64,000 nucleotides of DNA from Kaistella polysaccharea. Its GTDB lineage: Bacteria; Bacteroidota; Bacteroidia; Flavobacteriales; Weeksellaceae. The position numbers were made by a program, and so were the translations under genes. Within the stretch, counting starts at the first letter, position 1, and every line of letters starts with the position of its first letter. Location: positions 1,860,001 to 1,924,000 of the forward strand of contig NZ_CP084528.1 of the NCBI RefSeq assembly GCF_020410745.1, in the 5' to 3' direction. The notes beneath the pieces are model-generated. The model saw only the letters and a program-made list of their open reading frames with translations, did not search any database and was not told the DNA's origin. This document shows positions 33,362 through 41,124 of this stretch, one piece after another.

Positions 33362-35527
33362 TTATACGTTTTGGGGCTCAATAATTTTAAAATCTAACTG
33401 CTTCTGAATGAGATTGGCTTTCATCACTTTAATCGTTACTTTATCGCCAAGCTGATATTGATTACCCGTTTTGCTGCCTTCTACCAAATGATTTTTAGCA
33501 TCGTAGGTATAAGAATCATCCATTAAATCGCGCAATTTAATAAGTCCTTCCGCTCCATTTTCTGGAATTTGGACCCAAAAACCAAAATCTGCTACACCGG
33601 AAATTACGCCTGTAAATTCTTCACCTAAATGTTTCTCCATAAATTTCACCTGCATGAATTTGATAGAATCACGTTCCGCATCGGACGCTAATCTTTCCAT
33701 CGCACTGCAATGTTTTGATTTTACTTCATATTCCTCTTTTTGTGGCGATTTTCCACCATCTAAATAATGCTGAAGTAAACGGTGTGCAATTAAATCAGGA
33801 TACCGACGGATAGGTGAAGTAAAGTGGGAATAATATTCAAAGCCTAATCCATAGTGACCGATTGGGTCTGTGGAGTAAACCGCTTTGCTCATGGATCGCA
33901 TGGCCAAAGTCTCAATCATATTTTCCTCGCCTTTGCCTTGGACATCTTTCAATAATTTATTGATGGATTCTGCAACTTTCTTGGTATTCGCAAGATTCAT
34001 CTGGTAACCAAAAGTACCTACAAAATCCCGAAGTGCTTCCAATTTCTCGGGAGTTGGATCATCATGAACACGGTAAATAAATGTATTTCCGGTGGGAACG
34101 CCTTTTTTGTTTAGGGAAATAAATTCCGAAACTTTACGATTTGCCAATAACATAAACTCTTCTATGAGATGATTGGAATCTTTGCTTACTTTAAAATAGA
34201 CGCCGATGGGCTCCCCTTTATCATCAAGATTAAAACGAACTTCACTGCGGTCAAAGGTAATTGCCCCGTTTTCGATGCGTTCTTTTCTCAATATTTTAGC
34301 GAGTCTGTCTAAAGTCAATATTTCTTCTGCTAATTCACCTTCTTTGGTTTCAATTCTCTCTTGCGCCTCTTCGTACGCAAATTTACGGTCTGAATGAATA
34401 ACAGTGCGTCCAAACCATTCGTTCTTTACTTCGGCAGAATCTGTAATTTCAAAAACTGCAGAAAAGGTATATTTATCTTCATTTGGACGAAGCGAACATA
34501 CATCATTACTTAAAACCTCCGGTAACATTGGTACTACGCGATCAACCAAATAAACTGATGTTGCGCGGTCATATGCTTCGTCATCAATGATGGTTCCGGG
34601 AATTACATAATGTGAAACATCGGCAATATGAACTCCAATTTCCCAATTTCCGTTTTCTAATTTCTGAATAGATAAGGCGTCATCGAAATCTTTTGCATCT
34701 TTCGGATCGATTGTAAAAGTGCATATTTCCCGCATATCCCGTCTTTTTGCAACTTCTTCTGGTCTAATGGTTCGGTCTAAACCATCTGCTTCTTTTTCAA
34801 CTTCTTCCGGGAAAGTATACGGAAGTCCGTACTCTGCTAAAATAGAATGAATTTCTGTTTCGTGTTCTCCTGGAGGACCCAGAACTGTTATAATTTCTCC
34901 TTCCGGATTTTTCTCGCCGGCTTTCCAGTCGGTCATTTTCACAACGACTTTATCGCCATCTTGCGCACCGCCGATTTTACCTTTGGGTACAAAAATATCG
35001 GTATTAATTCTCTTTTTATCACCGACCACGAAACCAAAATCTTTGTGCTTTATAAATTGAAAAGTTCCGACAAATTCCGTTCGGCTCCGCTCCATAACTT
35101 CAAGAACAGAACCTTCGACTTTTCTGCCTTTAAAATGGTAAGTCACTATTAAAACAGTATCTCCCTGCAAGGCGTCTTTTACATTTTTCGAGTGAATGAA
35201 GATATCATCATCCATGCCTTCAACTTTTACATAGGCATTTCCGGTCTGATTAAAATCTATAACACCAGTTAATGTACCTTCAATCTTCAAATTAATGATA
35301 TACTTTCCTTTTTCAACTTCTTTAATCCGTTGATCAGAAAGGAGCTTATGTATAGATTGAATAACCATCTCACGTTGGCGAGGATTTTTGTAATCAATAC
35401 CATCAGAAATCTGCTTATAATTGTAGATTTTACTGGAATTATTGTTCATAAAACCTAAAATCAACCGGCCGATTTCCTGTAATTTATGATCGTTTTTTGC
35501 CGATATATATTTGTTCTTTTTCTGCAT
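33362..35527 (-). CDS. rnr: Ribonuclease R
   Basis: 721 residues: an N-terminal winged-helix-like and cold-shock region (about 1-220), the RNB catalytic domain with DPKDAKDFDDALSI (metal-binding Asp cluster) and HYGLGFEYYSHFTSPIRRYPD, and a C-terminal S1 domain (SGVADFGFWVQIPENGAEGL). It is a processive 3'-5' exoribonuclease that degrades structured RNA. Long Lys-rich tails present in E. coli are missing, as is usual for short Bacteroidota RNase R. It starts 29 nt after rpiB and may share its transcript. Confidence 0.95.
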   Translation of the reverse strand: MQKKNKYISAKNDHKLQEIGRLILGFMNNNSSKIYNYKQISDGIDYKNPRQREMVIQSIHKLLSDQRIKEVEKGKYIINLKIEGTLTGVIDFNQTGNAYVKVEGMDDDIFIHSKNVKDALQGDTVLIVTYHFKGRKVEGSVLEVMERSRTEFVGTFQFIKHKDFGFVVGDKKRINTDIFVPKGKIGGAQDGDKVVVKMTDWKAGEKNPEGEIITVLGPPGEHETEIHSILAEYGLPYTFPEEVEKEADGLDRTIRPEEVAKRRDMREICTFTIDPKDAKDFDDALSIQKLENGNWEIGVHIADVSHYVIPGTIIDDEAYDRATSVYLVDRVVPMLPEVLSNDVCSLRPNEDKYTFSAVFEITDSAEVKNEWFGRTVIHSDRKFAYEEAQERIETKEGELAEEILTLDRLAKILRKERIENGAITFDRSEVRFNLDDKGEPIGVYFKVSKDSNHLIEEFMLLANRKVSEFISLNKKGVPTGNTFIYRVHDDPTPEKLEALRDFVGTFGYQMNLANTKKVAESINKLLKDVQGKGEENMIETLAMRSMSKAVYSTDPIGHYGLGFEYYSHFTSPIRRYPDLIAHRLLQHYLDGGKSPQKEEYEVKSKHCSAMERLASDAERDSIKFMQVKFMEKHLGEEFTGVISGVADFGFWVQIPENGAEGLIKLRDLMDDSYTYDAKNHLVEGSKTGNQYQLGDKVTIKVMKANLIQKQLDFKIIEPQNV

Positions 35528-35556
35528 TGAGTAGCGTTGTATTTATTTGTAACGAA

Positions 35557-35988
35557 TTAACAGGCGCTGATTTTCTGCACTCTGTTTTGATGTCTTCCTC
35601 CTTCGAATTCGGTGGATAGGAATTGGTTCACAATATCTATAGCAAGTTCGCTGGCAATAAATCTTGCTGGGAGAGCAATCATATTTGCATTATTGTGCTT
35701 GCGCGCTAGTTCTGCCAATTCAGGCATCCAGCACAGGGCGCAGCGAATTTCCGAATGTTTATTAGCGGTCATTTGTACTCCATTTCCACTACCACAAATC
35801 AAAATACCAAATTCATTTGCTCCATTTGCCACAGATGTAGCGGAAGGATGTACAAAATCAGGGTAATCTACGGAGTCTTCTGAAAAAGTCCCGAAATCTT
35901 CAATTATAAACTTATCTGACAAGTGCTTCTTTATAATTTCTTTATACTTGAAACCTGCGTGATCAGACGCAATTGCTATTTTTTTCAT
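35557..35988 (-). CDS. rpiB: Ribose 5-phosphate isomerase B
   Basis: 143 residues with the RpiB/LacAB motifs ASDHAGFKYKE (phosphate and ring-opening His region) and LICGSGNGVQMTANKH; the active-site Cys of RpiB is seen in CGSGNG. It interconverts ribose-5-phosphate and ribulose-5-phosphate in the pentose phosphate pathway. It is the first gene of the minus-strand run and is preceded by a good promoter. Length is typical. Confidence 0.94.
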   Translation of the reverse strand: MKKIAIASDHAGFKYKEIIKKHLSDKFIIEDFGTFSEDSVDYPDFVHPSATSVANGANEFGILICGSGNGVQMTANKHSEIRCALCWMPELAELARKHNNANMIALPARFIASELAIDIVNQFLSTEFEGGRHQNRVQKISAC

Positions 35989-36022
35989 TGGTGGTAATTA
36001 GAGGTTAACTGTAGAACCAAGA

Positions 36023-36051
36023 CAAATTTAAGATTAAAAATATAAATACAA
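36023..36051 (-). promoter_or_regulatory. Bacteroidota promoter of rpiB (TTG-N18-TAAATTTG)
   Basis: On the minus strand TTG (36049-36051) and TAAATTTG (36023-36030) are separated by 18 nt, a good fit to the phylum consensus. The -7 box ends 34 nt upstream of the rpiB ATG. This is one of the two best promoters in the window. Confidence 0.65.
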
Positions 36052-36559
36052 TTTTATCGGTATTATTATTTTACTTTGAAAATGGTAAAACTTTCTAAAT
36101 TGAAGAAAAAACGAAAAGTAATCTAATAACCTGTGGATAGGATCAATAATTCGTGTTGGTAAGTTTATAAAAGCTTCTCTTTCAAGTTCAGAAAAATTTC
36201 CATACTGAACTAATTAATCGAACCGCTCACTTTTATCTTTCAAAAATTTCCTGAGGTTAACTGCCGAAGTTCCCAATAAAGCAGTTATTCATATTTAACG
36301 AGATAAACTATTACCAACAATTGTTAGCAAATACGCTATTTATCTATTAACCAACATTTTATGATATGGATAAACAATCGCAAAAAGAGGAACTACATGT
36401 GATTAAAAAAACACAATAAAGTTCTCCGCAACTTCGATACCTACAACAACACTACTCAATCTCTTTATTTATAAAAAGAGAATTAATGTTGAGAGTATGA
36501 GTTAAGAGGAGTTGTGGAATTTTAAAATCAAAATAATTTTTAGGAGCGAGAATTAATGC

Positions 36560-36567
36560 TAAATTTG
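36560..36567 (+). promoter_or_regulatory. -7 promoter box (TAAATTTG) of pgk
   Basis: An exact TAnnTTTG match ending 24 nt before the preferred pgk ATG at 36592. A longer open frame from 36556 would start inside this box, which supports the downstream start. Confidence 0.5.
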
Positions 36568-36591
36568 TTGAACTTAAAACGGGGAATTTTT

Positions 36592-37782
36592 ATGAAAACA
36601 ATTAATGACTTTGACTTCAACGAAAAAAAAGCTTTAGTGCGTGTCGATTTTAATGTGCCACAAAGCGCAGATTTGAAAGTAACCGACAATACCAGAATTC
36701 AGGCAGTGAAACCAACCATAGATAAAATTTTGAATGATGGAGGATCTGTAATTTTACTCACGCATCTTGGACGACCGAAAGGAAAGTTTTCGGATGAATT
36801 TTCGATGAAGAATATTGTACCGGAAATTGAAGAAGTTTTAGGACATTCCGTAAAGTTTTGCCCAGATTGTATGGGTGAAGATGCTGAAAATATGACGTCG
36901 GAGTTAAAAAGTGGTGAAATTCTCCTTTTGGAAAATGTTCGATTTTACGAAGAAGAAGAAAAAGGAAATGTCGATTTCGCAAAGAAATTAGCGGGGTATG
37001 CAGATGCATATGTTAATGATGCATTTGGTACTGCTCATCGTGAGCACGCTTCAACAGCCGTGATAGCTCAATTCTTTCCTTCAACTAAATTTTTCGGTTT
37101 ATTGATGGCGAAAGAATTAGAAGCGATCGATAAAGTTTTGAAAAGTGGTGAAAAGCCAGTTCTTGCAATTTTAGGAGGTTCGAAAGTTTCTTCTAAAATT
37201 ACCATTATAGAAAATATGTTGCCTGCAGTTGATCATCTTATTATAGGTGGTGGAATGGCGTTTACCTTTGTTAAAGCATTGGGTGGCGAAGTAGGAAATT
37301 CTTTGGTAGAAGAAGATAAATTGGGTTTAGCTTTAGAAATTTTAGAAAAAGCGAAAGTCATGAATGTTAATATTCATTTACCAGTAGATGTGATTATGGC
37401 AGATGAATTCAGTAACGAAGCGGAGACAAAAGAAGTTGATATTTTTGATATACCGGAAGGTTGGATGGGGTTAGATGCGGGAACTAAATCTCGTTTATTG
37501 TTCCACGATGTTATTTTAAAATGTCGAACAATTTTGTGGAACGGACCAATTGGTGTATTTGAAATGCCAAATTTTGCCGCAGGAACTATATCTTTAGGTG
37601 AAAGCATAGCGGAGGCAACTCAGCTCGGAGCATTTTCATTAGTCGGTGGGGGAGACAGTGTGGCTTTCGTAAAACAGTTTGGATATGATGACAAAGTAAG
37701 TTATGTTTCAACTGGAGGCGGCGCGATGCTGGAAAGTTTGGAAGGTAAAGAACTTCCAGGTGTAAAAGCAATTAATCACTAA
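36592..37782 (+). CDS. pgk: Phosphoglycerate kinase
   Basis: 396 residues, the standard length. The start MKTINDFDFNEKKALVRVDF leads into the conserved VRVDFNVP, and THLGRPKG, NDAFGTAHREHAS, ILGGSKVSSKI and the nucleotide loop VGGGDSVAFV are all present. It carries out the first ATP-yielding step of glycolysis. Start 36592 was chosen for its match to the family N-terminus and its position after the -7 box. It is monocistronic, with a strong terminator. Confidence 0.97.
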   Translation: MKTINDFDFNEKKALVRVDFNVPQSADLKVTDNTRIQAVKPTIDKILNDGGSVILLTHLGRPKGKFSDEFSMKNIVPEIEEVLGHSVKFCPDCMGEDAENMTSELKSGEILLLENVRFYEEEEKGNVDFAKKLAGYADAYVNDAFGTAHREHASTAVIAQFFPSTKFFGLLMAKELEAIDKVLKSGEKPVLAILGGSKVSSKITIIENMLPAVDHLIIGGGMAFTFVKALGGEVGNSLVEEDKLGLALEILEKAKVMNVNIHLPVDVIMADEFSNEAETKEVDIFDIPEGWMGLDAGTKSRLLFHDVILKCRTILWNGPIGVFEMPNFAAGTISLGESIAEATQLGAFSLVGGGDSVAFVKQFGYDDKVSYVSTGGGAMLESLEGKELPGVKAINH

Positions 37783-37802
37783 CTATAAAAATTATATGAT
37801 AT

Positions 37803-37837
37803 AAAAAGTTTCCAATATCATTGGAAACTTTTTTTTA
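37803..37837 (+). terminator. Rho-independent terminator of pgk
   Basis: A 14-bp perfect stem (AAAAAGTTTCCAAT with ATTGGAAACTTTTT) and 3-nt loop, continuing into eight T. It may also act on the convergent methyltransferase transcript. Confidence 0.9.
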
Positions 37838-37917
37838 TGATTTTTTAACAAATTCGTCCATTATTTGGTTAAACTTGTATAAAAATGACCTTCATATAAC
37901 CATTAAAAATCGAATAA

Positions 37918-38736
37918 CTATTTTTTTTCGATAATGTATATCAAACTTGAATATTCGCCAGTTTTTAAGGCTTTAAAATTGGAAATTGTTCCGGTGATTA
38001 ATCCTTTTAGCCAAATTAATGATGATTTTTTGTATTTTTCACTTAATGCAGATATATAATAGGAATCGAGTAGGAGGGGTTTTATTTTGCTAACCTTCCA
38101 GAATCTATTATTCATTAATTTAATCATTCCGTTTTTTGAGAAATGAAATAGGTGTCTGGGTACATCGTAAGCCGCCCAAAACTCTTTATACTTTTTTGCG
38201 TCGTATGATGTTGGATTGGGAACTGCAATAATTAATTTACCATGAGGTGTTAATTTATTATAGAAAATTTGCAAGATCTCCTCCTGATTTTCTATATGTT
38301 CAAATACATGCCACAAAGTTATTGCATCTAAAGTATTATCTTCAATATCAGAAAGTGAAGAAATGAATTGGATCGAGTTGGTTTTTTTTTGCGAAATTAT
38401 CCGTGCTGATACATCAGGTTCGAAACCATAAAGTTCAAAGTCATTTTCTATTTTCTTTAAAAATTCACCGGCACCGCACCCATAATCCAATACTTTCGAT
38501 CCTTTTTTCACAGAATCCAAAAGTATATTTTGTTTATATTTTAAATTGAAATTTTGTAAAAACTTATATATTTTCTCTTTAAAACTTCCGGAATCTTGAT
38601 GATGTGAAATATAATCATCACTTTCATAATAGACGGAAATATTTTGAGGTACGGGGTGTGTTTTCCAAATTCCTAAAATTTCAGTCTCTATAATTTCGAA
38701 AGTTTCTTGGGTAAGAAAGTGATCTTTAATTTTCAT
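37918..38736 (-). CDS. Class I SAM-dependent methyltransferase
   Basis: 272 residues. The glycine-rich SAM loop VLDYGCGAGEFLKKI lies at about residues 86-100, ELYGFEPD supplies the acidic ribose-binding strand, and ITLWHVFEHIENQEEIL follows (motif post-I of UbiG/Methyltransf_23-like enzymes). The N-terminal 50 residues and C-terminal part are helical extensions. The substrate is unknown; such proteins occur in lipid, quinone and polysaccharide pathways. A parS site lies 22 nt upstream of its start, between it and mnmG. Confidence 0.85.
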   Translation of the reverse strand: MKIKDHFLTQETFEIIETEILGIWKTHPVPQNISVYYESDDYISHHQDSGSFKEKIYKFLQNFNLKYKQNILLDSVKKGSKVLDYGCGAGEFLKKIENDFELYGFEPDVSARIISQKKTNSIQFISSLSDIEDNTLDAITLWHVFEHIENQEEILQIFYNKLTPHGKLIIAVPNPTSYDAKKYKEFWAAYDVPRHLFHFSKNGMIKLMNNRFWKVSKIKPLLLDSYYISALSEKYKKSSLIWLKGLITGTISNFKALKTGEYSSLIYIIEKK

Positions 38737-38757
38737 CGTTGTTAAAGTGGTAACAAT

Positions 38758-38773
38758 TGTTTCACGTGAAACA
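38758..38773. other. parS site (ParB-binding centromere), copy 1
   Basis: TGTTTCACGTGAAACA is a perfect 16-bp palindrome and an exact match to the universal bacterial parS consensus. It lies directly after the mnmG stop codon (which begins at 38774 on the minus strand). ParB nucleates here to segregate the origin region. Confidence 0.93.
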
Positions 38774-40633
38774 TTACTTCAAATAAATTAGTAAGACATT
38801 AATATCAGAGGGAGATACACCACTAATACGTCCCGCTTGTGCTATGGTAGCAGGTTTTACTTTGTTTAATTTTTGTATGGCTTCAGAAGAAAGTGATTTT
38901 AAGTTTTCGTATTTAAAATCTTCAGGGATTTTAATAGTTTCCAACCTCAATAACTTCGCTACATTATCTCTTTCTTTCTCAATATATCCTTTATATTTAA
39001 TATTAATTTCAGCTTGTTCTTTAACCTCGGAAGAAAATTCTTTCGTAAAATCCTTTATAAAGTCTATCTGTTCTAATTTTTCTAAAGTCATATTCGGACG
39101 GGTGAGGATGGTTGCTGATTTATAAGCTTGATCTACCGGTGCGGAACTGATCTCGTCCAAAATGGGATTTATAATATTTGGTTTTAAAGAGGTATCCCGC
39201 AGAAAGTTTTCTAATTTTTGACCTTGTTCTATTTTATTTTGAACTTTAACCAATCTTTCCTGGGAAGCTAAACCGATGTTAAATGATTTTTCTGTTAACC
39301 GAATATCTGCATTATCCTGACGAAGAAGTAAACGGTATTCTGCCCGTGAAGTAAACATGCGATAAGGTTCTTCTGTACCTTTCGTGATAAGATCATCGAT
39401 TAAAACACCGATATAGGCTTCATCACGGTTTAAAGTGAATTTTTCTTTACCGTGAACTTTATTGTGGGCATTAATTCCTGCCATCAATCCTTGTCCTGCA
39501 GCTTCTTCATAGCCAGTAGTCCCATTAATTTGGCCAGCAAAATAAAGGTTATTTATTAATTTGGTTTCTAATGTATGATAGAGTTGGGTAGGAGGGAAGT
39601 AGTCATATTCTATGGCGTAACCTGGTCGAAATACCTTGGCATTAGCAAAACCCGGTACATGACGCATCGCTTTTATCTGAATGTCTTCTGGTAATGATGA
39701 GCTGAATCCATTTACATAAATTTCAACTGTTCGCCAACCTTCTGGCTCTACAAATAATTGATGTCTTTCACGTTCTGCAAACCTGTTTATTTTATCCTCA
39801 ATACTGGGACAATATCTTGGTCCCGTACTTTGTATTGTTCCGTTAAACATGGGGCTTCTATCAAAACCTTCGCGTAAAATATTGTGTACAATTTCGTTGG
39901 TATAAACGATATGACAGCTCATTTGTTTGGTGAGTTTCGGGGTATCGGTATAGGAAAAAGTCTGTGGATTTTCATCCCCTTTTTGTTCTTCCATTTTTGA
40001 ATAATCCAGCGTTCTACCATCTACGCGTGGAGGCGTACCAGTTTTCATTCTTCCGGCTTCAAAACCAAGAGAAATTAGTTGCTCTGTAATCCCTACAGCG
40101 CGTGGTTCGCCCATTCTTCCTCCTCCGAGTTGTTTATCTCCAACGTGGATAAGTCCATTCAGGAAGGTCCCGTTTGTCAAAACAACAGATTTAGCCTTAA
40201 TTGTCAATCCCAACGAAGTAATAACACCAACAACAGTCCCATTTTCAATAATTAAACTCTTTACCATATCTTGAAAAAAATCAAGATTTGGAGTGTTTTC
40301 TAAAGTAATGCGCCATTCTTCTGCGAAAAGCATTCTGTCATTTTGGGTTCTTGGTGACCACATGGCCGGTCCTTTCGAAAGATTTAACATCTTAAATTGG
40401 ATCGCCGATTTATCGGCTACAATGCCCGAATATCCGCCCATTGCATCAATTTCCCGAACGATTTGTCCCTTTGCAATTCCACCCATCGCTGGGTTGCAGG
40501 ACATTTGTCCTATAGTTTGCATGTTCATTGTAATCAAGAGGGTTTTTGATCCTAAATTTGCGGCGGCAGCTGCAGCTTCAGATCCTGCGTGACCTGCGCC
40601 GACAACAATGACATCATATATATCGTTTATCAT
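38774..40633 (-). CDS. mnmG: tRNA uridine-5-carboxymethylaminomethyl(34) synthesis enzyme MnmG (GidA)
   Basis: 619 residues. The FAD-binding GAGHAGSEAAAAAANLG is at about 12-28, followed by MSCNPAMGGIAKGQIVREID (conserved Cys) and FAGQINGTTGYEEAAGQG. With MnmE it modifies the wobble U34 of several tRNAs. Length is normal. The gene is bracketed by two perfect parS sites, immediately downstream and 15 nt upstream; gidA lies near the origin in many bacteria, consistent with origin proximity here. Confidence 0.97.
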   Translation of the reverse strand: MINDIYDVIVVGAGHAGSEAAAAAANLGSKTLLITMNMQTIGQMSCNPAMGGIAKGQIVREIDAMGGYSGIVADKSAIQFKMLNLSKGPAMWSPRTQNDRMLFAEEWRITLENTPNLDFFQDMVKSLIIENGTVVGVITSLGLTIKAKSVVLTNGTFLNGLIHVGDKQLGGGRMGEPRAVGITEQLISLGFEAGRMKTGTPPRVDGRTLDYSKMEEQKGDENPQTFSYTDTPKLTKQMSCHIVYTNEIVHNILREGFDRSPMFNGTIQSTGPRYCPSIEDKINRFAERERHQLFVEPEGWRTVEIYVNGFSSSLPEDIQIKAMRHVPGFANAKVFRPGYAIEYDYFPPTQLYHTLETKLINNLYFAGQINGTTGYEEAAGQGLMAGINAHNKVHGKEKFTLNRDEAYIGVLIDDLITKGTEEPYRMFTSRAEYRLLLRQDNADIRLTEKSFNIGLASQERLVKVQNKIEQGQKLENFLRDTSLKPNIINPILDEISSAPVDQAYKSATILTRPNMTLEKLEQIDFIKDFTKEFSSEVKEQAEINIKYKGYIEKERDNVAKLLRLETIKIPEDFKYENLKSLSSEAIQKLNKVKPATIAQAGRISGVSPSDINVLLIYLK

Positions 40634-40648
40634 AAATTAAGTTTAAAA

Positions 40649-40664
40649 TGTTTCACGTGAAACA
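40649..40664. other. parS site (ParB-binding centromere), copy 2
   Basis: A second perfect TGTTTCACGTGAAACA, embedded in a 20-bp palindrome (AA and TT flanks), 15 nt upstream of the mnmG start. It lies 1.9 kb from copy 1. ParB bound here could affect mnmG transcription, since the site falls where its promoter or leader should be. Confidence 0.93.
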
Positions 40665-40706
40665 TTAAAGAAATCACATCTTATATACCAAGATCACAAT
40701 TTCCTG

Positions 40707-41123
40707 TTATAAAGAAAGCAATCTTAAATAAAAGTCTTCTTTACTTCGCATTTCGGTTTCTTCATTTTCTGTTTTATCTTTATAACCGCAAAGATGAAGG
40801 ATTCCATGTGCAAGAACTCTATGGAATTCCTGTAAGAAACTTTTAGAATGAATTTCGGCATTCTCAGAAATGCGGGGCAAAGATACGAAAATATCAGCCG
40901 AGATGGTTTTACCCTTCACGTAATCAAAGGTGATAATGTCTGTGTAATAATCGTGTTTCAAATAATCCTGATTGACCTTCAGCAAAGCTTCATCCGTGCA
41001 AAAAATATAATTAATTTTCCCGACTTTCTTATTTTCAGCATTAATTATTTCCTTCAACCATTCAGATGATCGAGGATTGATGGTTATCGCGTCTATATCT
41101 TCAAAGAAAAAATTAATCATCAT
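40707..41123 (-). CDS. ybeY: Endoribonuclease YbeY (rRNA maturation)
   Basis: About 138 residues. The catalytic HGILHLCGYKD segment matches the YbeY zinc motif HGxLHLxGYDH, but the third His is replaced by Asp (KD instead of DH), a change I believe is common in Bacteroidota. It matures 16S rRNA 3' ends and takes part in ribosome quality control. The start is set at 41123 (MMINFFFED); the frame stays open to 41141, but those codons lie in the upstream gene. It directly follows, and nearly overlaps, the patatin-like gene. Confidence 0.9.
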   Translation of the reverse strand: MMINFFFEDIDAITINPRSSEWLKEIINAENKKVGKINYIFCTDEALLKVNQDYLKHDYYTDIITFDYVKGKTISADIFVSLPRISENAEIHSKSFLQEFHRVLAHGILHLCGYKDKTENEETEMRSKEDFYLRLLSL

Positions 41124-41124
41124 C

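Larger units (their letters stand above)
35989..36591. other. Long non-coding region between rpiB and pgk; tentative oriC candidate
   Basis: About 600 bases with no credible gene, strongly AT-rich. It contains near-consensus DnaA boxes: TGTGGATAG at 36132-36140 and TATGGATAA at 36365-36373 (each one mismatch to TGTGGATAA), and TTATTCATA at 36285-36293 (two mismatches). There are repeated CCAACA/TTGTTGG-type words, and a hairpin with CTCTTT/AAAGAG arms near 36457-36482. It lies 2.2-2.8 kb from the nearer of two parS sites. An origin is possible but unproven; the boxes are few and imperfect. The promoters of rpiB and pgk are at its ends. Confidence 0.3.

Noticed and set aside
36457..36482. Hairpin near 36.46 kb as a possible small RNA or terminator
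   Set aside because: The stem is short and imperfect and AT-rich, no promoter with both elements precedes it, and no U-tract follows.
37918..38736. Methyltransferase gene as RsmG (a usual neighbour of the mnmG/origin region)
   Set aside because: Size (272 residues) and motifs (EPD, LWHVFEHIEN) fit small-molecule methyltransferases, not RsmG.
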